Assembly (NCBI GenBank): GCA_032622095.1
Contig: CP136066.1
Span: 185,418,716 to 185,482,715 of the forward strand
Origin: Siphonodentalium dalli
Taxonomy: Eukaryota > Mollusca > Scaphopoda > Gadilida > Siphonodentaliidae
Direction: 5' to 3'
Length of the DNA stretch: 64,000 nucleotides
Each line of letters opens with the position of its first letter. The first letter of the stretch is position 1. This document shows positions 45,652-59,062 of the stretch, piece after piece. Below the pieces are notes generated by a model that made no database searches, was not told where the DNA came from, and saw only the letters and a list, made by a program, of their open reading frames with translations. The position numbers were made by a program, and so were the translations under genes.

Positions 45652-46033
45652 CCCTTTACCCAACAGAACGGCCCTGTGCCAATGCATTCTCTTATATATG
45701 CGAGTCGACCATAGGTCGCCTCGCATATATAAGAGAATGCATTGGCTTAACACATTAAAAATTATAAAATTGTTAAAGAATGTAAGAAAAAATGGTAAAA
45801 AGTGTTAAAAAAAAATTTTTTTTAGGCCAATGCATTCTCTTATATATGCGAGGCGACCTATGGTCGACTCGCATATATAAGAGAATGCATTGGCACAGGG
45901 CATAACTGTAACCATCACAATGTGGTCAATGAGCCGGTTCCAATGATATCCATATTTGTATGGTTCTATTGAGACAGACCGAAGATATTTTAGGCTGTTG
46001 AAGCTTTATTTGGCCGGTTTGTTGGGTAAAGGG
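45652..46033. mobile_element. piggyBac-like MITE (unit 4)
   Basis: TTAA at 45648-45651 and 46034-46037, with the same ends and paired palindromes. Neither palindrome has the unit 2/3 extra T, and both arms of the first are intact. Confidence 0.85.
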
Positions 46034-46599
46034 TTAACGCCACCGGTGTATACTGTTGGCCAAATATTAGAAAGATGTTGGCCGATGTAGGTTTTATAAA
46101 TATATTGGGTCGCTTTAAAAGCTGTAGTGCTACCCCGAATGTGGTTATTTTGGGACGCGTTAAAGTTTTACTGCTGGTAAAAGAGGTAGTTGGAATTTCC
46201 AAATTCGCGAAATTATCTTGACTATGTCGGTGATTTGAGAGGCTTCATTTTTTTATGATATTGTAGAAAGGCTAATCTGGCTGTGTCAAATTGAGCTATA
46301 GCGATGGGTATTTCGCAGGACAACACATTTCGGGTTTTTGTGGGGTGTGTATTCGCTGGATGTCTTATAGTTGCAGTGTGTAACCATTTTGACCGGGTTA
46401 ATTGCTTTCGACGTTTAGGTGTAAACAATGACTGGGCCATGAACTCTTGGCGGGAACACAATACATCCGATTTTTTTTACCCGCATTTAGAAGCCTTCTG
46501 GTGTGGTGAATGAGAAACCTACATTAATAAGCCGTAGGTTTTTGTAAACACTTGAAGGGTTGGTTGTTTTAACGGAATTCTGAGGCGGTGCATTTTATG

Positions 46600-49500
46600 A
46601 CCATTTTACAGATAACCATTTTGACTGTTGTATGCCGTGACAGAAAGATTCCAAACAAAGCCGTGTGCTTTACGTCGGCATGCATTTACTATGTGAGATT
46701 TAGAGTGGGTCTACTAAACAAATTATAACTGTCATCTTTTATAGTTTTTGCGTGAAATTTTAAACTTATATCAGGGACATATACCCCTTCTGGAATGTTC
46801 AAAAATATGTTCAGTTGCTCATCTTATTTTTATTGATTTTATGCGACGAAATAGTCCGAAAATTGCGTTAACTGTTCAATGTTTTAAGGTGTTACAAAAC
46901 GTCTGATAAAAATAGTTCTATTGGGAATATTCACACCATTTTTTTCAGAGGAACATAGAGTGAACATACATGTAGTCCTATCGGAATATCCTACAGGAGT
47001 TTCGTGTGTTTTGGGATTAATTAACCACCGGACTGCCGAAACTGCGGATAATAAATTCGCGTTTTCGTGTTCGACGAAAATGAAACTTGTCCGTTTAAAG
47101 GTCCCATTTTGTTGTCGAATAGTGATAGAATCTCCATTTGTCAAGTTCGTGGATAAATTACATCACACTTAATCGGCTTATGTCCGCGGACATAAACATG
47201 TGTTTTTATAACAATTTATTTGAGACAAACTGTTGCGCGCGTATCAGTCGACGCTTATCAGTTGAAGTTAATGATCGTGTAGCCTGTGTAACAAATGTTC
47301 AAATACAACAGAAAATAAACTACGTCAAATAAATAGCGTGACCAATGAGCATTCACAAAACAATATACATCAGTTTTCAGCTCACCTGAGACGAAGTCTC
47401 CGGTGGAGCTATAGTCATCACTCGTCGCCCGTCCGTCCTTCCGTCTGTCTTACCGTCTGTCAAGAATCATCTTCTCCTCCAGAACCGTAAGATGGAACAG
47501 GTTCATATTTGGTGTGGATGTTCCCTAGGTGAATCTCATTCAGATTTGTTCAAATGAGGTCATCAGGTCAATTAGTTGAAAAGGCAGGGCCATAACTCAT
47601 AGTAATTCTTAGAACGACTTCTTTTCCAGAACTATAAGGTCTAATGGGTTCATATTTGGTGTGGATGTTCCCTAGGTGACTCCCATTCAGATTTGTTCAA
47701 ATGAGGTCAACAGGTTGATTAGTTGAGGTACCAGGGCCATAACTCATAGTAATTCTTACAATGACATCTTCTCAAGGAATATTATGCTGATTAAGCTTAT
47801 ATTTGGTACGGAGGGACCTTGGTTGACTAGGGTTCAGATTTGTTCAAATGGGGTCACTGTCAAATAGGGGCAGAGCCAGGGACATAACTTTAAAAACAAA
47901 AAAAATCATTTTTCATTTTGACCTTTAATTGTTTTTAGACACATCACAGCCTCATATTTCTTACCTATGTTTTTCTTAGCACATTCTTCAACTGTATGGA
48001 TTTTGGTATTGTTTATTTAACCCTTTCCACTCTTCTTTTTATATAGAATTCATCCAAGACAGGATTACTCAAACATTTTTCATCTGATCGACACCAAATT
48101 TGGTATATGAATTTTTGACACTTATATACAGATCAAGATAAAATATGGGTTTTATCCGATATATTTTAACAGAGTTATGGCCCTTTATAATAACACCTCT
48201 TTGCTATGCACTATGGATTTTTAAGAGAACACTGAAGCCTGTATTATTGAAAAAGCCAATTTATCACAGTGTGGACACCTGATACTCTGGTTGAAGACTG
48301 CTTGCTTCAGACCAGCTTACCATCTGTCATTACATGACATGACATTAGTTAAATACCTATTCTACAAGAATAAATAGGAATAATCCATTGTTCATTTCTT
48401 CAAGCCTGGACATAGTGTGTCTGACCTTTGCAAAATGATGTCCCCATATGGTGAATTTAGTGTTGCTACCCCGTACGGCAGGCTAGCATCACCAAATACA
48501 CCCTCCAGCACCTAATTCTGCTTAGGCCTCATCTTCTGGGACATTCTTTTTTTTTTTAAACATGTTATAAAATTTGAAAAAAGTGACACCATTATAACAT
48601 CTGCAGAGTTATGAAACTACTTTTTAATGAAATTATGGAAACATTCCACCCTCCCACATGGCCCAGACCCCACCCTGCCATCAACCAACATCCCTTCCAA
48701 GCCATATCACCTCTCACTTTAATTAATACCTCTTCTCATCACAGAAGCATATATATCTGCAAATACACAGGTCATTAATTTAGATTAGAATAATGGATGT
48801 CATCTGTCTAGTTTATGTAGACATATATGTAGCAATTTAAAAACAAACTGGTGCTCCCAAGGTTAGGTGATGACTGACATTCAATGGTACTGTGAACGGC
48901 TTAGATTTCTTCAAGTCTGGAAATAGTGTGTCTGACATTTACAGAGTGAGGTCCCCAGATGGTGAATTTAGTGTTGCTACCCCATACAGCATGCTAGCAT
49001 CACCAAATACACCATCCAGGGACCTAATTCTGCTTAGGCCTCATATTCTGGGAAGTATCCTAAGTATCAAATTGACAGTTGGTTTTTGTCACTTTTTTCC
49101 ACCTGTTCAGTTTCAATGTCCCCCTAATTTGCAGAAGATAAAATGCATAATTGAGGTGCTCAATGTGTGTGTATCACCAACTTCAACTGTATGACTTCAA
49201 TCTGTTCCTAGGTTTTATTGGCCAGTGAGGCCTAATCAGATTGAGGATGAATTCGGTGATGCTAACCTGCCTTGCGAAACATTGTCATTAAATCCACATT
49301 TTGGGTAACTAATTCTGCAAATGTCAGACATACTAAATTCAGGCTTGGCCATTTCATATTATTTTCTTAATCACCACTTATCCAGATGAAATCATACCAC
49401 TAATTTTCAAAGAAAAATTGGGAGGTATATATTGGATTAAATTTGGCTTCTATCTGTCAGGCTTCCATCCGTCTGCCTGTTGAGATGTCAATCAATCCAT

Positions 49501-52223
49501 CCATCTATCAACAATTGTTTTCTTCTCCATATTAAAGACGGAATGTGTTTATATAGTTCAGTGTGCAGGTTCCATGTGTGTCTCACATTCAGATTTGTTC
49601 AATTAAGTTCATCACGTCAAATACATGTTGGTGCGAAGCCAGGGCCACAACTCTTTCCCTCCATAGTAATTCTTAAAACAGTTTTTTCCCAAGAACCATT
49701 GGACCCTATATAGCTTATATTTGGTATGGAGGGGTCTTGTGTGACCGTGGTTCAGATTTCTTCAAATGGGGTCATTTGTAGGAAATGTAGTCACCAGAGG
49801 GTGAATTCGGTTATGTTAGTCCACCTTGCGGAATAATGTCATTAAATTCACCTGCAAAGGTCAGACACACTAAATACAGACTCATCTTTTCCAATATTAG
49901 TTTCTTAACCACCACTTATCCAGGTGAAATCATACCCTGATTTTTTAAAGAAAAATTGGGGAGTTTATTGATATTACTAGATGAATGGATCTCATAGATG
50001 AGGATTCACATTTGTTCTAATAAGGGCAGAGATAAGAGATTTAACTCTCCTCTATGCTGTTTGGTACTGGTATAATAATATTGATTTATAGACAGCCTGG
50101 GTGGGGCAATGTTTGAGACAATGGGGAGGGAGTGTAGAGTGGTGGAGATTTGACCCCCTACTTTGATCAAAGGTTAAACAGTTAAAAATTTCATGCCTGA
50201 TACTATCTTAGTTGTAGATTAGATGTTCACACCAAAAATAAGTTAGAATTGTTCTCGTAGTTTGATTTTCTAACGTATGTTTTTAAACCATCAGTCCATA
50301 TGTTCATACTTCAGGTTAAACTGTTGGACCGAATTGGCCACAATTTTTAACTTTATGGGGGTGTCAGGTTGATAATTATCAAACGTTTGAGAGCTTGAAG
50401 TACTGGTACCAGTCGTAACATTCAACCTAAGAGGAATGTACAAAAGGATTTTTGTGAACTTAGTACTGTGGTATGGTTGTCCTCTTTAAACGGTAAGAGG
50501 TTGGAGATTTGTCAGTGATGTGCAATTAGAAATTTCAAGGTGAAGAGCCCTGCTCATATGAGAACACCCACCTATGTCCATGTTTAGAACTACTTGTCTT
50601 AAGTGATTTTGTCAAGTACTGACTTGTAGTCTTCAGAGTCTCCGTCTTCTCAGTCCTTACAGTCTGGTGAGCTACCCACAGTCATTGACTGTCTGTTATG
50701 ACGAGTAAAAACGATTATAAATGAAAACGCTCTTTATCGTGTGCCGGCGCTTTTGTGCAAGAAGGTTTTTTAATGGACGCAATCATTGGATTTTGTTCTA
50801 GGCTAAAAAAAAAAAAAACATGTTCAAACTTCCTATTTTGAAAGTCGACAGCAATTCAAGTAAAACATCACGGGGTGTTGTTACAGCCTATTATGATTCT
50901 TTGGTGAGCACGCAGTTAATGCCAAATTCATGTATATATCACACATGTTTAGTATAATTGACACGTCGTCACTTTCGGTAAATTGTTGAAACACCAGTAA
51001 TTACATCTAACGAAAGTTTTATGGGGTATATACACGTAAAGTAGAAGCATGGCCAGTTGATGAAACAAAATAAAAATGAACTTCAGTCGATGTACAGACA
51101 GCAAACTAAAAACCTTAAACGACCGTGTTGTTCTGTCAACTAGATGAAAAAAGACGAGAAAGTGCAGCTAGCCGATTTGGCACCCCAACAGAAACTTCCA
51201 TTTGCGGTCATGTAATTAGAACAATAAACGCTCTTTATTTATTCCGTTTTATATGGTATAAAACGACCTTCCGAGTATACTTCGAATATAACTCTAAACT
51301 CGAAAGTTTTTTGTAAAAATTCAATAAACATATAGTACATGTAAGAATGTTCATATCCAATTAAATAATACTCACGTTTCTGGGTTACGTCGGTCATTAT
51401 TGCAACCGAAAACTGCACAGCGATTTGAAGGCATTTTCAATTTATGATTTTGTTCTCCAAACCAAGTTGCATATATAGCAGACAGTGGCGGCATTTTCAG
51501 ACAACTTTTGAAGAAAACTTGATAATAGCACGGGCTTGATCGTTTCATATAGTTAAACAAACAAACGGCGACAAGACCTCCACTAGTGTGTTGATAACTA
51601 TTGTGAAAACAATACTAATTCGTCCTGCTGTGCAACCGTCACAATAGACATGAAAGATTATCACCTCTCCCTCTCACATGCTTCAGTTGTCAGTTAAAAC
51701 ACGAAGTTTTTCATAAAACAGTTTAATTTTCGTGAAACGCATGCGAAGACAGATGTGTGAAGAGCGAATTTATTGTCGGCATTTTCGGTGGTCTGAGGGT
51801 TAAGTAATCCAAAAATACACGGAACTCCTTTACGATATTCCGATAGGACTATGTTTACTCTATATTCTCTGAAAAATTGGTGTAAAAATTCCCAATAGAA
51901 CGACTTTTATCAGGCGTTTACTAAAACCGCAAAATATTGAGAAGTTAGTGCAATTTTCTGAATTTTCGGATTATTTCGTCGCATAAAATCAATAAAAATA
52001 CGATGAGCAACTGGAAATGTTTTTGAACATTCTGGAAGGGGTATATATCCCTGATATATGTTTAGAATTTCACGCAAAAACTATAAAACATGACAAAGTT
52101 ATCATTAATTTAGTAGACCCACTCTAAATCTCCCATAGTAAATGCATGCTGCCGTAAAGCATGTGGCTTTGTTTGGATACTTTCTGTCCCAGAATGGATC
52201 ATTCTCGCTATCTGTAAAATGGT
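46600..52223. mobile_element. Inverted-repeat segment with THAP exon, both arms complete (unit 4)
   Basis: Left arm 46600-~47146, right arm ~51648-52223. Almost identical to the unit 1 segment at an offset of 34.18 kb, without the 245-base left-arm loss or the right-arm truncation. The GTCCGTC-type repeat is at about 47376-47887 and the 150-bp family at 48400-49965. No other gene recognised. Confidence 0.6.
51376..51434 (-). CDS. THAP-domain first exon (partial gene, unit 4)
   Basis: Same as the unit 1 copy (MPSNRCAVFGCNNDRRNPE), with start codon, paired Cys and GTGAGTATT donor intact. Confidence 0.53.
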
Positions 52224-55200
52224 ATCATAGACCAATATATTTCATATTATAATTTAAATTTATGGTTAATATTATGATCTTGGTGGTCTTACCATTTCTG
52301 ACTATGGATTAAACTGTTGTATAATTATATATAGGCCTACGCACAGGACAAAAGTAATTAGTCGAATGGATCATGTTGATTTGTGACGCCCTTTCGTAGT
52401 CGCTGTTAATTGCGACCGAAAAAGTTAAGGAATTACACGTACGCCTAATTGACTACCGTTCGTCTTAAGTTGAAGTGTGTTTATTTTATTTTATGAGTTC
52501 CAAATAATGACAAGACGGGTTATTTTTGGTAATATCTGGGGTTAAATGTGACCCATTCAGGCTTTAGTACTAATAATGCGCTGGCATAGTCGTAAACGGT
52601 GGGGGGGGGGGGGGCGTATGTCGACCACCATAGTAATAATGGCAATATCATACGACTTCCCCGTCGAGATAATTTCTCGCCCAATGTTTTGAGTTTTGCA
52701 AAGTAATGTAACTCTAACATACCCGTTATTTCGTAAAAAATCACCTTTACGAAATAACGGGCATACCAAAAGAGATTTTTGCGTCTAATCATTGGAATGC
52801 TGAAACTATTGTAAGGCATCTGATAGTATATAAACATTTAAATAACTGCCCGACTGGAATTACATTAGTATTTATACTGTGTAAGGGACGCAAAGCAAAA
52901 TCAACCACTAATTAAGTCACTTAAATCTTGCAATTTCAAAGTTGGATCTTCACATTCTATGACATACATTGTTAATAAAAGGTATTTCATAATCTATTAA
53001 CTGTAATTAACTATTTTTTCATTGTTACAAACTTCCGTATCACAACAGCAACACATGTGTACTGGTGGAATATATCATTCTCGGTGGGCATAGATACATA
53101 GAGATTCATAGCATGGTTTAAGAAAATGCTACCATATTAAAAAATGTATATGATCATCTGAGATTGTCAGAGTCATGTTACTCATGTACATATATAACTA
53201 GAAGGTCATGACAGTTCGACCAAGTTGGCCTGGGATTATTATGTTTAGCTTACAGATTATTCCAATTCCAATGTGTCAAGTCGACAATAGCAAGTACGCA
53301 GGGCTATATTGAATAAGTTTTCCACAAATAATCATGCATTATACAATGTAAATGTGTATGCTAGCCATGCTGACCGAGCTCCCGCTTGATGCTTTAAATC
53401 ACAGTGTTAAAATCATGAATTATTTAATATGTGAGAATTCTAAAACAAATCACCGTGCATTATAATTATTATATTTAACTTGATCTGTCCATCACATTAA
53501 ACAAAATTCATAGACATAGATGTAAAGTTGGCCCGGAAGCATATCATCTCATCCGTCACTGCATGCGCTCTGCAGTGTGCCGAGACCAAATGGGATTGGG
53601 AGATGTTCTTCTTTTCCTTCACTCACCAAGACAATTGACTCACTTTGTCAGTCACAAAGTCACTGTGCTTCACATGTTTGTTACATATGTGTGTCGACTG
53701 CTCTGTAGATGGCTAGAATTGTATTTTGATTTTGACGTGACTCGCAGTGAGTGGGTGAGGCTGAGCCTGAAGTCGTTGAAAACTAAATTTACTAATCTGT
53801 AAAGTGTAATAACTAAATTGACTAAAGTATACAATCCTAACAGTAATAGTATTACTATTAGACTAGGTCAGTAGGTAGTTAGTACTAGTAGTAGTAGGTC
53901 AACATAACCGCTTTCGCAGATTACTGCTTCCACAAGTTCCAGCTACGCACTACGACTATGTTCAACGGTTCATGACTGAACTATACTGTCTATAGTATAG
54001 TACTAGTGGTAAATGAGTAAATCTGTCATCTCTAAAATCTCCATTTTCTGACCAATTAGCCGCTTGCAACTCTAACGAGTCCAGGCGAAAACAGACTTAA
54101 AATTTAACAGAACAAGTCAAATCGCCGTGCCCAGTCTGCACACAGTGTACAGACCGGTCAACGTGCACAGTACACTCCAGTGACCTTCATTTTCATATTT
54201 TTTTCAGTCACAGATTCGTCATTGAGTTTCTTTCCGACTGACTGATTTTCACTGTTAAACTTCAAGTCTGGAGGATTCACAAGCAATTCAAATTTCGCCA
54301 ATAACAAAGCGCCACCATTTTGTAACGAAAATTATGTAACAATTTCCAACGTTGCTATGGGCCATGTAGGGGGCGTAACTTCAAACTGAAATTACGGTAC
54401 GGAATCTGGCGAGGTTTGCCGAATGGTATGCGCCTATGTCAATTAAATCCACATTAATCATTTAATTTTGAATAAGGTTGATTTTGTTTTTCAAATTTAA
54501 TAGTGTAGCTATGGGGAGGCTGGTCCAAGAAGAAAAATAAATTCGTTTTGTTAATTTGTCAATTCATTTTCGAACATGGCGGCCACCACTGGGGTAGTCT
54601 CGTACCTGGCTCAGACACTCCGCTCACTGTTCCGTCTAACTACACGACGTAACGTTGCGCCTCAGCGTAGTGGAGGCTGAGCGCTAGGAACGAGTCCACC
54701 ACTGGGTCCCATAGGTCTGAATCGCCCGGATGTAAAAACTATTTTTTTCATGTTGACGGAGTATAGAAATTACTGACGTCACAACTATACTTGCGTCGCT
54801 TACGTACCGTAAACTTGAACAGCCTTTGGGTTGTGATAATCAATGTTAGCGTGTTCATAGGTTTTGGTAGTTTTATATACCTTTTTCATGAGAATGATAT
54901 GACCGTTCTAGGAAATAAAACAACAGGTGTCTAACTAAATATGTAGCAAAAATCACGAAATCTTAAAACATTCTTTATTTGAACACACTTGTGCAATTTA
55001 TGTACTACACACGCTTTATAAATAGTTCACAACATCAAGATATATATTACTTCCTTTTTTTGAACACCACTCATTCCTTGAAATGTGTATTTTGAAGAAG
55101 TAAATTTGTTAAAAACGTGCGTCTGTTACACATGTAGCCATTGCTTACATGTAGGTTGTACTCGATTGGGGCACCAGCACGGAAAGTTCTCACAATCCAA

Positions 55201-55577
55201 TTTGCATGGATCTGTTTACCTTGAATTCTTAAAATCTTCGTACGTGAACGTACTTATTGAATCTACAGGATGAGTGTTTACAATCATAATGACAAGTATA
55301 TCTATTAACTAGAATTTTAACGCCTTGTTTATATCAACACTAATTTAATATCCAACACAAATCGAATAGTATAATTATAACATGAACGAATATCAACTGA
55401 TTTTATTGATATTCGATATATTATGAGATGTTTTGATCGAATTCGAAAATCGACCATGTCCGTGTATTGTCGGCAGAGTTACGATCCTTAATTAGTTAAT
55501 TTATGTGAATGTCAACATTGTTATTGTTATTATTAAGATTAATAAATTTTCAATCCAAGCCCATGATACGCGTATAT
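52224..55577. other. Long-unit spacer, no gene recognised (between units 4 and 5)
   Basis: Near-identical copy of 18048-21394. It contains the hairpin at 52722-52761, the 102-base insertion at 54594-54695 flanked by CCACCACTGGG (54583-54593, 54696-54706) and TGACGTCA at 54774-54781. A 4-base AATT-type insertion near 52912 is one of the few differences. Short frames at 53563-53802 and 55085-55273 lack domains. Confidence 0.45.
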
Positions 55578-56306
55578 ACCTTACTCGTACTTAAATTCGC
55601 GCAGTACTATTTTTCGCTCAGTTTTGAATTCGCGCACTTTATATCTGCGCGCCGTGCTGCGCGAATTTAAAACTGACAAAATATTTTCGTAAAAGTCTTT
55701 TATAATCTGATGGGAGTTTCAGTTCTTAGTCGTTCATTATATAAGATACGCATGCATGTATACTAAATGGCACATTTTGCGAAACTGTCCACCGAGTAGA
55801 TATTTTTTTATAAAGATGAGTGAATATGCAGGCTCCAGACAATCATTCTGGTATTTAAATAGTTGAATGGACATGATTGAAATTAATTCAAATGAAGTAA
55901 CAACATATAGTTGGGTAAAATTGAAATAATTAACTCAGACTTATGACCACGGTGTCATTTCAGGGCTCTGGATAATATTATGGAGATGTACACCTTGCGT
56001 CCGAAATTTGTGGAATATGCTTATATGTCTTACAATCATCGAAGCATCGAAGATTTTACCGTGATTTATCGCTATATGTTTAGATGGGTTTTGGCACATG
56101 CACATATAATGATATATACAATACAACGTTCCGCACTGTACATATAACTCATTAATATACTAGTATCCAACTATCCATCCTATTTTCCTGATGGTTTGGT
56201 GTAAACGTAGGAGACCTACTATTTTTCGCTCAGTTTTAAATTCGCGCACCAATGGATGTGCGAAAAATAGTACTGCGCGAATTTGAATACGAGTAAGGTA
56301 TAGGTA
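55578..56306. mobile_element. Region bounded by GCGCGAATT inverted repeats upstream of gene 5
   Basis: Copy of 21395-22120, with the candidate leader exon at 55964-56060 (donor GTGATT) and the ZNF acceptor at about 56369-56378 beyond the right-hand repeat. Confidence 0.45.
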
Positions 56307-56455
56307 CCACAATGTCGACCCGCATGCTGTGAATTCTTATTTGACTTTATCTTCCCACTTTTATCTTCATTTCAGCAGGACACAACTATATATACCGTTC
56401 CTGTAGAGATAGACTTTTAGTTTGAAGTGTAACCATAGCCGAAACCAATTAATCG

Positions 56456-58096
56456 ATGTTTTCGTGTGGGGTCTGTCTTCAAAAATGTCCCAGTCGACAC
56501 TTTCTTCTGGAGCACATACGGTCGCATACAGCCAAAGTGTCACCTAACATTACTGTCACAGAGAATCCTATAAACTCAGCTGCTGGTGAACAATCATTTG
56601 TGTCACAATCACACCGGACACCTCTTGATTCGAGCAGTGGGCAAGAAGAGGGCAAATTTAATATCTGTGAACAATATCCTAGTAAGCCATGTAATACCAC
56701 TGTGTGTGAAGTACCCATCGCCACAGAAATGGTTTCAAGTCATCGACAGACGGGTAAGGGTGAATTTAATATATGCGACGAATTTCCCAGTAAGCCTGAT
56801 TCTGCAGTTAATAGCTCACTACCATTCACATCAAAGATACCCTTGACACATTTTGAATCAAACCGTCAACAGAAGAGAACGAGTGCATTTGGAGTTTGTG
56901 AAGAATTTCCTAGTGATCACGCAGTTATTGGTAGGGTGGGGACAACAACGAAAAGCGATTGCCAGTGTGGTCCATCTGAACAGTCATCTTTGGACAAAGA
57001 GACGAAACAGCACATCGACGAGCAACCGTGCACCAACAAGAAACCATACACCGAGAAGAGACCACACACCAGGAGGAGATATCTTGATTGTAGTGTGTGC
57101 GGAGAATCGTTCAATCTCATTCGTGCTCTAGTTCTTCACCACAAGGCAAACCCCGACGATCATCATCACATTTGTGTCGTATGTGCCAAGTCTTTCACAT
57201 CAAAGAATGACTTAGATGTTCACAAAATATCATCTCACAAGGGTTCTCTCCGTCATAAGTGTGACCAATGTGGAAAGTCTTTTAAGAGTAGATTTCATCT
57301 TTATGATCACGAGAGAACCCACGACAAAGTTTGTTCACATGTGTGTGACGTCTGCGGTCGAGTGTACAAATTGGAGAAGTATCTTAAGAGACATCGACAG
57401 ATTCATTTTAATCGTCATCATTGCCAATTTTGTGGGCGATCTTTTAAGGAACTCAGCACATTGGACACTCACTTGAGAGTTCATACAATGGAAAGACCAT
57501 ATGTGTGCGACAAGTGCCCAAAATCATTCAAAACTAGCGCCGGTCTAAAACGCCACATATATGATCATACCTCTAGTCGACCACACGCGTGCGAAATGTG
57601 TGAGAAAACCTTCAAGACAAAAGACAACCTTGCTCACCATTTGACGTTACATAGCGATGATCGACCATATGTCTGTGAGGTATGTGGGAAATCGTTTAAG
57701 AATTCACATACATTAACGCGCCACAATAGAAGTCACACCAAAGAGGTGCGTTTTGTTTGTGATATATGTGGGAAAAGTTTATCTGACAGCGTTATTTTAA
57801 AAAATCACATGAGAAGACACTTCGGTGAACGCCCATTTACTTGTGACTCATGTGGAAAATCGTTCACAACTAAAAACAGTTTGAATGAACACAAAAGATC
57901 ACACAGTGAAGACCGTCCATATACGTGCGATGTTTGTGGGAAGTCGTTTAAATGGACCGGAAATCTGCGAGATCATAAGCTTAAGCATACTGACATCCGC
58001 CCATTTCAATGTGAGATTTGTGGAGCTTCGTTCCGGAGAAGATTTGATATTAGACTACACAATGAGCTTGTTCACAAGTGTAAGATTGTGGGATAA
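56456..58096 (+). CDS. C2H2 zinc-finger protein, 13 fingers (gene 5, intact)
   Basis: 546 residues, differing from gene 2 at one residue that I can see (Pro for Arg at 38, in the linker: ENPINS against ENRINS; gene 1 also has Pro). Finger 1 at residues 4-24, degenerate repeat linker, then fingers 2-13 from 212 to 540. Finger 3 has CVVC as in gene 2, where genes 1, 3 and 4 have CGVC. The predicted DNA-contact residues are the same as in gene 2, so both should recognise the same sequence. The leader exon, acceptor and an upstream in-frame TAA are as in gene 2. Role: sequence-specific nuclear regulator by family; target unknown. Confidence 0.9.
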   Translation: MFSCGVCLQKCPSRHFLLEHIRSHTAKVSPNITVTENPINSAAGEQSFVSQSHRTPLDSSSGQEEGKFNICEQYPSKPCNTTVCEVPIATEMVSSHRQTGKGEFNICDEFPSKPDSAVNSSLPFTSKIPLTHFESNRQQKRTSAFGVCEEFPSDHAVIGRVGTTTKSDCQCGPSEQSSLDKETKQHIDEQPCTNKKPYTEKRPHTRRRYLDCSVCGESFNLIRALVLHHKANPDDHHHICVVCAKSFTSKNDLDVHKISSHKGSLRHKCDQCGKSFKSRFHLYDHERTHDKVCSHVCDVCGRVYKLEKYLKRHRQIHFNRHHCQFCGRSFKELSTLDTHLRVHTMERPYVCDKCPKSFKTSAGLKRHIYDHTSSRPHACEMCEKTFKTKDNLAHHLTLHSDDRPYVCEVCGKSFKNSHTLTRHNRSHTKEVRFVCDICGKSLSDSVILKNHMRRHFGERPFTCDSCGKSFTTKNSLNEHKRSHSEDRPYTCDVCGKSFKWTGNLRDHKLKHTDIRPFQCEICGASFRRRFDIRLHNELVHKCKIVG

Positions 58097-58172
58097 CTGT
58101 CTCTGTGCAACCGAGCAAACATACATGTATGTAGACTAATATAGCTGTTCCAAAAAATAAGGGTAATTCCAA

Positions 58173-58711
58173 TGCTGTGTGGGCTATCGTTTAAGAATTC
58201 AAGTTCATTAGTGCGCCATAACACAACTTATACACAGTAGCGGTGTGTCGTGTGTGATATAGTGAAAACGCTATTTTATAAGATCACGAAAGAACCCACT
58301 TTGATGAACGCCCATTTGCTTGTGAGATATGTGGGTTTGCGTACAAAACTCAAATTCGTTTGAACGAACACAAACGGTCACATAGCAACTGTTTTCAACA
58401 TACGTGCGACGTTTATCAGAACTCGTTCAAATTGTCCAACTGTCTGCGACCACACGAGACTTTACCAGTGTCCGCTCATTTGAATGCGAGGTGTGATGGA
58501 AGGACGTTTCGTCTCAACTCGCATACGAAGATTGTTTAAAAGGGTGTCCGCGGTAAAGCTAAACTGTGTTACATGTATGAGATTACCACCTCTACTAGTT
58601 TGAACAAGTATATACTGCCTTCCCCGAAGATCGGTATAAGCCTTATCGCTTCTATGGTAAAACATTTCGCCCTCAGTCCTATCTGAATGGTCACGAACGT
58701 CTGTCTCATAG
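58173..58711 (+). pseudogene. Decayed zinc-finger array downstream of gene 5
   Basis: Same relic fingers as downstream of gene 2, with the unit 2 variant GTGTGATATAG and TTACCAGTGTCC. Confidence 0.8.
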
Positions 58712-59062
58712 ATGTTGAGGTGTGGTGACACGAATACAATTTCACCACTCAGAAATGTAAAAAAATAAGATATAATGCCTGTTTCATTTGCACAACTACT
58801 CTATGGTACATAGAACCACACATACCTCAGGGGAATCAATTGTACACTATACTCTGGTAGAGTATATGTTGGTATGTATGGAGTTCTTTCCTGGAGGCCT
58901 GTATATAAAACCGGAGACGGAGCAGGAAGGAACTGATGGGCTTCGACAATGGTATGCGAGTTAATCATGTGCGACAGCTGTTCACAAAAAAATCGGGTCC
59001 GCCCCCACTTTCTAACTAGTTATGCCACTTTTAGCTCAACTTTTGAGCTGTTGCCATGAGTC